Below are positions 1 through 4,206 of a stretch of DNA of 7,765 nt, in pieces. Within the stretch, counting starts at the first letter, position 1. Each line of letters opens with the position of its first letter. The DNA is taken from assembly GCA_017552495.1 (NCBI GenBank), contig JAFZPW010000113.1, forward strand, positions 1 to 7,765. The letters are read 5' to 3'. This DNA comes from Clostridia bacterium (GTDB lineage: Bacteria; Bacillota; Clostridia; Oscillospirales; Butyricicoccaceae). The position numbers were made by a program, and so were the translations under genes. The notes under the pieces were generated by a model, which saw nothing but the letters and a program-made list of their open reading frames with translations, searched no databases and was not told where the DNA came from.

Positions 1-30
1 GGCCCTGCCGGCGGCAGGGCCGCTTCTTTT
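1..30 (+). terminator. GC-rich hairpin with T-rich tail upstream of rnc (terminator or attenuator)
   Basis: A perfect 9-bp stem (GGCCCTGCC, 1-9, with GGCAGGGCC, 13-21) closes a 3-base GGC loop and is followed by a T-rich tail, GCTTCTTTT (22-30). This is the form of a rho-independent terminator for a gene left of the window, although the tail is interrupted by G and C, so termination may be partial. Only 33 bases separate it from the rnc start, too few for a complete separate promoter. rnc may therefore depend on read-through. The stem could extend left of the window. Confidence 0.7.
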
Positions 31-54
31 CCAACTTGAAAGGAGGGAAGGCGC

Positions 55-735
55 GTGGCGGATTTTCCCCATTGTGATTATACCTTCCGGGATCCGGCGC
101 TGTTGAGAAACGCGCTGACCCACAGTTCCTATGCCAATGAGAACCGGGAAAAGGGCACCCGCAGCAACGAGCGGCTGGAGTTTTTGGGCGACAGCGTATT
201 GGGGCTGATTTGCGCCCGGTATCTATATTCCGAATATCGCGCTCTGCCTGAGGGTGAGCTGACCAAGCTGCGGGCGGCCATCGTCTGCGAGGGTTCGCTT
301 TACGAATTTGCCTGCCGGATCGAACTGGGAGGCAAACTGCTGCTGGGACGGGGAGAACGGGCAGGCGGCGGCGATAAACGTCCCTCGGTGCTGGCCGACG
401 CCACCGAGGCCGTTCTGGCGGCCGTTTATCTGGATGGCGGCATGGAGGCGGCCCAGGGATTTATTTTGGATTTTATCAAGGAGAAGGCGGCCGCCATCGT
501 CAAGAATCACAGCACGATGGATTACAAAACCACCCTGCAGGAGATCGTGCAGAAAAACCATGAAGAGGTGCTGTCATACCGTCTGAAGGAAGAGAGCGGC
601 CCCGACCACAACAAGGTCTTTGTCATGGAGGTGCTCATCAACAGCAACGTCTTGGCAGAGGGCAGCGGACACAGCAAAAAGTTGGCCGAGCAGGCTGCCG
701 CAAAGGCGGCGCTGGAACTGATGGGACAGGTATAA
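55..735 (+). CDS. rnc: Ribonuclease III
   Basis: Double-strand-specific endoribonuclease that matures rRNA precursors and processes some mRNAs in the cytoplasm. The 226-residue length is normal for bacterial RNase III. The catalytic domain (about 1-150) carries the family signature NERLEFLGDSVLG (38-50). The acidic residues expected from the E. coli enzyme are all present one position later: E39, E42, D46, E66, D115 and E118. The double-stranded-RNA-binding domain follows (about 156-224), starting DYKTTLQEI and ending with the basic SGHSKKLAEQAA helix. The GTG start at 55 is supported by AGGAGGG (41-47) seven bases upstream; no better start lies nearby. It ends in a strong terminator and converges on the Crp/Fnr gene. 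It is usually co-transcribed with smc in Firmicutes, but here the two are separated by four genes. Confidence 0.97.
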   Translation: MADFPHCDYTFRDPALLRNALTHSSYANENREKGTRSNERLEFLGDSVLGLICARYLYSEYRALPEGELTKLRAAIVCEGSLYEFACRIELGGKLLLGRGERAGGGDKRPSVLADATEAVLAAVYLDGGMEAAQGFILDFIKEKAAAIVKNHSTMDYKTTLQEIVQKNHEEVLSYRLKEESGPDHNKVFVMEVLINSNVLAEGSGHSKKLAEQAAAKAALELMGQV

Positions 736-748
736 TTTGTTGGAAAGC

Positions 749-783
749 ACACCGCCCGCCGTAAAAGGCGGGCGGTGTTTTTT
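749..783 (+). terminator. Rho-independent terminator of rnc
   Basis: A 12-bp perfect stem (749-760 with 767-778) closes a 6-base GTAAAA loop and runs into six T (778-783). It begins 13 bases after the rnc stop codon. The T run overlaps the stop of the opposing Crp/Fnr gene (782-784). Read on the minus strand the hairpin is followed only by GCTTTCC, so it should work mainly for rnc and less well for the regulator. Confidence 0.93.
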
Positions 784-1468
784 ATTCCTCTTCCGGAAGG
801 CCGGCCATGCCGGCGGGCGTCAGGGAAAAATGATTCTTGTGAAACGTGAGAAGGCCCTCGTCGCGCATTTTGCCCAATTCGCCGGACAGGGCGCTGCGGT
901 CTAAATTGAGATAATCGGCAAGCTGCTGGCGGTTGAGGGGAATGTCAAACTCTGTTTTTCCCGCGCATAGCGTTTGGGTCTTGAAATATGACAGCAGCCG
1001 CCCGCGCACGGTTTTGGGAAAAGTGTGAAAACTGTGGAGCGACAACTCCAGATTCTTTTCGGCGGTGATATGCAGCAGTGATTGCAAAAACGGCGCATAC
1101 CAGGGCTTTTTCATCAGGTCGGAGGAAAAGATGCGGCTGAGATCCAGATAAAGGATCTCGCAGTCCTCGTTGGCCACCACGTCCACCATCATGGGCTCGC
1201 GGGAAATGAGGGCGTAAGTCTCGCCGAAAATCTCGCCGCGTCCGCCGAATCCCAGCAGCCAGCGATTGCCCAGATAGTCCAGCCGCTGGATGGTTACGCT
1301 GCCAGAAAGCACCATGCCCATCCGGCGGGAGCGGGTGCCTGTGCGGAGAACCACGGTGTTCTTCGGAAAGCGTGCGGTGCGGATGTCCAGTTCGGCAGCC
1401 ACATCGGGCAGAAACTCTGATGGAATGCGGGAAAAAACGGAGAACTGAGAAAAAACAAAATCATGCAT
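782..1468 (-). CDS. Crp/Fnr-family transcriptional regulator
   Basis: A 228-residue cytoplasmic DNA-binding regulator of normal family length. Residues about 10-125 form a cyclic-nucleotide-binding-type beta barrel, with LSGSV (54-58) and GEIFGET (78-84). Residues about 150-220 form a Crp-type winged helix, with helix-turn-helix IPLNRQQLADYL then DRSALSGELGKMRDEGLL. The Arg-Ser pair that contacts the cAMP phosphate in E. coli CRP is not seen; the aligned stretch reads PMMVDV (92-97), so cAMP is unlikely to be the ligand. There is no N-terminal cysteine cluster as in FNR; the only cysteines are C103 and C168. The ATG start has an AGAGG-type ribosome site. The gene is divergent from a ferredoxin and has a near-consensus promoter with a palindrome just downstream, which suggests autorepression. 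The signal could be redox, a gas or a metabolite; the sequence does not say which. HcpR-like relatives are one possibility. Confidence 0.88.
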   Translation of the reverse strand: MHDFVFSQFSVFSRIPSEFLPDVAAELDIRTARFPKNTVVLRTGTRSRRMGMVLSGSVTIQRLDYLGNRWLLGFGGRGEIFGETYALISREPMMVDVVANEDCEILYLDLSRIFSSDLMKKPWYAPFLQSLLHITAEKNLELSLHSFHTFPKTVRGRLLSYFKTQTLCAGKTEFDIPLNRQQLADYLNLDRSALSGELGKMRDEGLLTFHKNHFSLTPAGMAGLPEEE

Positions 1469-1481
1469 AGAAACCTCTTTT

Positions 1482-1497
1482 TGTTGTTATAACAACA
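1482..1497. promoter_or_regulatory. Perfect 16-bp palindrome, probable Crp/Fnr operator
   Basis: TGTTGTTATAACAACA is a perfect inverted repeat of 16 bases. Its arms TGTTG-N6-CAACA have the same geometry as the E. coli CRP site TGTGA-N6-TCACA. It lies 13 bases upstream of the regulator's ATG and starts about 13 bases downstream of the regulator's -10 box, so occupancy should block early transcription (about +7 to +22). It also sits about 117 bases upstream of the ferredoxin start, so one site could control both divergent genes. That it binds this particular regulator is inference from position and symmetry. Confidence 0.75.
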
Positions 1498-1510
1498 TAC
1501 TTTTGGGAAA

Positions 1511-1539
1511 ATTATAGTAAACTGAAATCAGAAAGTCAA
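1511..1539 (-). promoter_or_regulatory. Sigma-A promoter of the Crp/Fnr gene
   Basis: On the minus strand, TTGACT (1539-1534) and a consensus TATAAT (1516-1511) are separated by 17 bases. Transcription would start near 1504, giving a leader of about 36 bases that contains the 16-bp palindrome and the AGAGG ribosome site. The boxes differ from consensus by one base in twelve, so the promoter should be strong unless repressed. Confidence 0.85.
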
Positions 1540-1613
1540 GAGAAAGCAAACCATGATGGATAACAAGTCAAAAGAAGGCCAACCTAATAACGGAAAAACA
1601 GGAGGTAGCGACT

Positions 1614-1799
1614 ATGAAATTCTTTGTGAACAGCAATTGCATCGGCTGCGGTATGTGTGAGGGCACCTGCCCCGCGGTCTTTCATATGACCGACGAGGGT
1701 GTGGCTGCGGCCATTGACGCCCCGGTGGATCCCGCCGTGGAAGGAATGGCCCAGGAGGCCATGGCCGGATGTCCCGTGGGCGCCATCGAAGAGGCGTAA
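1614..1799 (+). CDS. Single-cluster [4Fe-4S] ferredoxin
   Basis: A 61-residue cytoplasmic electron carrier. CIGCGMC (9-15) supplies C9, C12 and C15, and C53 in CPVGAIE (53-59) is the expected fourth ligand, as in other monocluster ferredoxins such as Desulfovibrio africanus ferredoxin I. A fifth cysteine, C19 (TCP), occupies the position that forms a disulfide in that protein, but no partner cysteine is present. The rest is acidic, as usual for ferredoxins. The ATG at 1614 follows AGGAGGT (1600-1606) at seven bases. The gene stands alone, ends in a terminator and is divergent from the Crp/Fnr gene, which may regulate it. I found no convincing sigma-A promoter in front of it; TATAGT (1513-1518) is a weak -10 candidate without a good -35. 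The electron-transfer partner cannot be deduced here. Confidence 0.93.
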   Translation: MKFFVNSNCIGCGMCEGTCPAVFHMTDEGVAAAIDAPVDPAVEGMAQEAMAGCPVGAIEEA

Positions 1800-1807
1800 C
1801 GACAACG

Positions 1808-1837
1808 AAAAAACCGCCGGATATCCGGCGGTTTTTT
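1808..1837. terminator. Bidirectional terminator shared by ferredoxin and brnQ
   Basis: The stem CCGCCGG (1814-1820) pairs with CCGGCGG (1825-1831) around an ATAT loop. It is flanked by six A (1808-1813) on the left and six T (1832-1837) on the right, so each strand reads stem then U tract. It lies nine bases after the ferredoxin stop and 11 bases after the brnQ stop on the other strand, and should end both convergent transcripts. Confidence 0.95.
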
Positions 1838-1848
1838 GTAGAGTCAGA

Positions 1849-3156
1849 TCAGATGTCGGAAGGCTGAGGCTGTTCGGCGGATTTGCGGGAACGGAGGAAG
1901 CATCCGATCACACCGCCGATCACTGCGGGAAGGAGCCAGGCAAAGCCCACGCCCGCCAGCGGGAGCTGCTTGATAAAGGGAATGGCGACGCCCAGATCGG
2001 CCAGCGTATCCAAAACGGCGATCACCAGCGCGCCCAAAACGGCGCCGCGGAATACGTTAACGTTGCGGATGCGGTCAGAGAAAAAGGAGAGTACCACTTG
2101 GGTCAGCATGACGGGATAGATCACGGTCAGCAGCGGCGAGGCCAGCTTGATGATGGTGCTGATGCCGATGTTGCTGATGGCAAGGCCCATGCCGCAGATG
2201 ATGAGCACCAGTGCCTTATAGGAGATTTTGCCGCGGAAAACCTCAGAGAAAAACTCCGCCGAGGACGAGGTAAGACCCACCGCCGTGGTCAGGCAGGCGA
2301 AGAAGACGATCAGGCCCAAGAGCACAACGCCCAGACGGCGCAGCAGCAATTCAGTAATCGTGACCACCAGACCGGTCTGATTGATGTCACCCAGTTCCAG
2401 CAGCGAGGTAGTGGCGCCCAGATAGCACAAGCCGCCGTAGACGGCAAACAAACCGATAAAAGCCACGATGCTGCTGGGGATCATCACACCGTATTGCGCC
2501 TTGCGGGTGAGATGACCCTTCTGAGAAACGCTTTTCATAATCACGATGGTCAGCGGGATGGCGCCCAGCACGTCCATGGTCTGATATCCGGCAAGGAAGC
2601 CTTCCTTCGCCACATTGAAGCCATCGCGGGTAGGGGCGATGCTGTCGATGGGCGAAGTAATGCCCTTGACGCACAGGACGGCCAGGGTGACCAGAAGAAC
2701 CGGTGTAAGGAATTTGCCGATGATATCCACCACCGCCGTGGGACGGATGGTGAGCAAGGCCACGATACCGAAGAAGATCAGGCCGAAAATCCAGGGATTG
2801 AAACCGGGAAACAGGGGCAGAATGCCCATCTCAAAGGTGGTGGCGCAGGTGCGGGGGATGGCCACCAGCGGGCCGATGCACAGGATGAGGATGACGGACA
2901 TCAGCTTGGCGGTTTTCTTGCCCAGCGGATTGAGCAGGATATCCAGCGAACCGGAACTTTTCACCATGGCCATGACGGACATGATGGCAAGTCCCGCGTC
3001 GGCGATCACGAAACAAAGAAAGCCTAAAAACCAGTGTACGCCTGCCTGCATTCCCAGATAAGGGGGAAAGATCAGGTTTCCTGCGCCGAAAAAGACGGCG
3101 AACATGGCGAAGCCTACGACAATGGCTTCCGAGAATGCTTTGGATGTTTGCTTCAT
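1849..3156 (-). CDS. brnQ: Branched-chain amino acid carrier, LIVCS family
   Basis: Integral membrane symporter that imports leucine, isoleucine and valine with Na+ or H+. At 435 residues it has the usual length, with about 12 hydrophobic segments spread from residue 8 to about 420 and a short polar tail. The family hallmark GFAMFAVFFGAGNLIFPP (15-32) is in the first membrane helix, where the glycine-rich break forms part of the substrate site in LeuT-fold carriers. The ATG at 3156 is supported by GGGAGGA (3171-3165) eight bases upstream. It converges on the ferredoxin across a shared terminator and is divergent from an XRE regulator, the probable controller of its expression. It is transcribed alone. 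The family call is firm; whether it prefers one branched-chain amino acid cannot be told from sequence. Confidence 0.96.
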   Translation of the reverse strand: MKQTSKAFSEAIVVGFAMFAVFFGAGNLIFPPYLGMQAGVHWFLGFLCFVIADAGLAIMSVMAMVKSSGSLDILLNPLGKKTAKLMSVILILCIGPLVAIPRTCATTFEMGILPLFPGFNPWIFGLIFFGIVALLTIRPTAVVDIIGKFLTPVLLVTLAVLCVKGITSPIDSIAPTRDGFNVAKEGFLAGYQTMDVLGAIPLTIVIMKSVSQKGHLTRKAQYGVMIPSSIVAFIGLFAVYGGLCYLGATTSLLELGDINQTGLVVTITELLLRRLGVVLLGLIVFFACLTTAVGLTSSSAEFFSEVFRGKISYKALVLIICGMGLAISNIGISTIIKLASPLLTVIYPVMLTQVVLSFFSDRIRNVNVFRGAVLGALVIAVLDTLADLGVAIPFIKQLPLAGVGFAWLLPAVIGGVIGCFLRSRKSAEQPQPSDI

Positions 3157-3190
3157 AGGGCAAATCCTCCCATCATTGATTGCTTATTTT

Positions 3191-3218
3191 AGTTTAATGA
3201 TTTGCGGTCATTTGGCAA
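3191..3218 (-). promoter_or_regulatory. Candidate promoter of brnQ
   Basis: On the minus strand, TTGCCA (3218-3213; five of six to consensus) and TAAACT (3196-3191; four of six) are 16 bases apart, in an AT-rich region 35 bases upstream of the brnQ start. The boxes are moderate, and other AT-rich hexamers nearby could serve as the -10. The -35 lies inside an imperfect inverted repeat. Confidence 0.5.
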
Positions 3219-3234
3219 ATTTGCTCAATTTTGC
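3200..3234. repeat. Repeated TTTGC half-sites, possible operator for the XRE regulator
   Basis: TTTGC occurs at 3201-3205, 3220-3224 and 3230-3234 on the plus strand and at 3215-3219 on the minus strand. The central pair forms a perfect 10-bp palindrome, GCAAATTTGC (3215-3224). With its flanks it is an imperfect 20-bp inverted repeat (3210-3229, two mismatched pairs per arm). Plus-strand copies are 19 and 10 bases apart, close to whole helical turns. The cluster covers the spacer and -35 of the candidate brnQ promoter. Binding by the neighbouring XRE protein is inferred; some recurrence is expected by chance in AT-rich DNA. Confidence 0.4.
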
Positions 3235-3291
3235 ACGAATAGATTTTATGCTTTTATTGTTGATTGAGAGTGGAAATCCGGATTTGAAATG

Positions 3292-3300
3292 TGATATAAT
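3292..3300 (+). promoter_or_regulatory. Extended -10 promoter of the XRE gene
   Basis: TGATATAAT is a perfect extended -10 element (TGn followed by consensus TATAAT, 3295-3300). The -35 is weak: TGGAAA (3271-3276) at 18 bases is the best match. Transcription would start near 3307, leaving a leader of about 63 bases, very rich in A, before the ATG at 3370. Confidence 0.75.
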
Positions 3301-3331
3301 GATAAAAAATAAACAGTTTTTCCAAACAAAC

Positions 3332-3347
3332 AAATAAAAGTTTATTT
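3332..3347. repeat. Short inverted repeat in the XRE gene leader
   Basis: AAATAAA (3332-3338) and TTTATTT (3341-3347) form a 7-bp inverted repeat with a 2-base centre, too tight for a stable RNA hairpin but suited to a dimeric DNA-binding protein. It lies about 25-40 bases downstream of the inferred transcription start and just before the ribosome site. It could be an autoregulatory site. The low sequence complexity makes this uncertain. Confidence 0.3.
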
Positions 3348-3369
3348 ATGTGAAACAAGGAGCTTACTT

Positions 3370-4074
3370 ATGAACGAAGTCAGCATCGCTGTCGGCAGCC
3401 GGATCCGGCTTTATCGGCAGATGAAAAAGTTCACCCTGGTGGCTCTTGCGGAGAAAATCCACAAGAGCAAAGCGACGCTTTCCAAATATGAGACCGGCGA
3501 CATCGTGGTGGATGTGGAAACCCTGTTCGATATTGCCGGGGCGTTGGAAATCAAGCCGCAGCAGCTTTTGGACGGCACGGTTTGCGGTGAGGATGAAAAA
3601 GAACTCCGGCCCGACGGTTTTTTCCCACAGCGGCGGATCTGCGTTTATTTTTACGACGGACGGGTCAAACGGATCGTCCGGAATCTGCTGGAGACCGGAT
3701 ACGACGGCGTGGGCCGCACCGCGACCTTTTACAACGACATCCCGGCGTTTGACCGGCCGGAGGCCTGCCGAAACCTGTATTTCGGAACGGCGGAGTATTT
3801 CGATACCGTCACAAACTTCTCCTTTTCCAGCCAGAGCAACCGGATCGAGCGGCTGACGATGTGTGCCGCCAATCCCTTTGACCGGGGAGAGCAGGTGCCG
3901 GGAATGCTTTCCGGAATTTCCCGCTATCCCATGCTGCCGGTGTCCATCAAGTGCATTCTTTCTCCCGACGAAATCCCGGAGGACGAGGAGTTGATGAAGA
4001 AACTGGTGCTTTCGCACAAGGACATTAAATTGATCCGCTCACTGAATATGTTCGCGGTAGAGCAGCTCGGATAG
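3370..4074 (+). CDS. XRE-family regulator with unrecognised C-terminal domain
   Basis: A 234-residue soluble protein. Residues about 9-68 are a Cro/cI-type helix-turn-helix: RIRLYRQMKKFTLVALAEK, then SKATLSKYETGD as turn and recognition helix, then VETLFDIAGALEIKPQQLL. Residues about 80-234 match no domain I can name. They contain alternating polar and aromatic stretches such as RICVYFYDG (89-97), RTATFYND (116-123) and NFSFSSQSNRIERLTM (149-164), which suggest a beta-rich ligand-binding domain; no transmembrane segment or metal-binding cysteine cluster is visible. ATG at 3370 follows AAGGAG (3357-3362) by seven bases. The gene is divergent from brnQ, so branched-chain amino acid uptake is the likely target and an amino acid or related metabolite a possible ligand; both points are inference. 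It is followed by its own terminator. Confidence 0.87.
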   Translation: MNEVSIAVGSRIRLYRQMKKFTLVALAEKIHKSKATLSKYETGDIVVDVETLFDIAGALEIKPQQLLDGTVCGEDEKELRPDGFFPQRRICVYFYDGRVKRIVRNLLETGYDGVGRTATFYNDIPAFDRPEACRNLYFGTAEYFDTVTNFSFSSQSNRIERLTMCAANPFDRGEQVPGMLSGISRYPMLPVSIKCILSPDEIPEDEELMKKLVLSHKDIKLIRSLNMFAVEQLG

Positions 4075-4087
4075 ACGAAAAACTCGC

Positions 4088-4114
4088 AAAACGCTCTCTT
4101 TGAGGGCGTTTTTT
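4088..4114 (+). terminator. Rho-independent terminator of the XRE gene
   Basis: AACGCTCTC (4090-4098) pairs with GAGGGCGTT (4102-4110) around a TTT loop with one G-U pair. Two further A-T pairs extend the stem outward, and the hairpin leads into six T (4109-4114). It starts 13 bases after the XRE stop and isolates smc from the upstream transcript. Confidence 0.9.
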
Positions 4115-4126
4115 CGTTGGGAATAC

Positions 4127-4155
4127 TTGTTTTTGTCGCCGGTTTTTGATACAAT
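4127..4155 (+). promoter_or_regulatory. Probable promoter of smc
   Basis: TTGTTT (4127-4132) and TACAAT (4150-4155) are 17 bases apart, and TGA directly before the -10 gives an extended -10 element. The inferred start near 4162 gives a leader of about 42 bases. It lies just after the XRE terminator, as expected if smc, normally part of the rnc transcript, now needs its own promoter. Confidence 0.7.
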
Positions 4156-4191
4156 AAAATATCATGCAATATTACGCCGTTTTTCGGCAAA

Positions 4192-4206
4192 AGAGGTGCG
4201 GCATTG
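4192..4206 (+). promoter_or_regulatory. Ribosome binding site and TTG start of smc
   Basis: AGAGGTG (4192-4198) lies five bases before TTG (4204-4206). The reading frame upstream is closed by TGA at 4147 and contains no ATG, GTG or other TTG between that stop and 4204. The protein from TTG begins MYLKSIEIQGFKSF, the expected SMC N-terminus, so TTG is the only sensible start. Confidence 0.88.

Noticed and set aside
1553..1660. Short 35-codon plus-strand frame overlapping the ferredoxin start
   Set aside because: It has no ribosome site before its ATG, and it uses the ferredoxin's AGGAGGT region and start as out-of-frame coding sequence.
1808..1837. The perfect palindrome after the ferredoxin as a regulatory operator
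   Set aside because: Its flanking A6 and T6 runs and its place between two convergent stop codons fit a bidirectional terminator fully.
1699..3027. Long plus-strand open frame opposite brnQ (442 codons)
   Set aside because: It overlaps the ferredoxin in another frame and lies antisense to a clear BrnQ. The product is low-complexity (His/Asp/Gln/Gly-rich), with no start signal or family resemblance; it is a GC-driven shadow.
3157..3369. T-box or other amino-acid riboswitch in front of brnQ or the XRE gene
   Set aside because: The brnQ leader would be only a few tens of bases, with no T-box motif or terminator/antiterminator pair. The XRE leader is A-rich and unstructured.
3364..4017. 217-codon minus-strand open frame opposite the XRE gene
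   Set aside because: The plus-strand gene has a promoter, ribosome site, helix-turn-helix and terminator; the antisense product resembles nothing.
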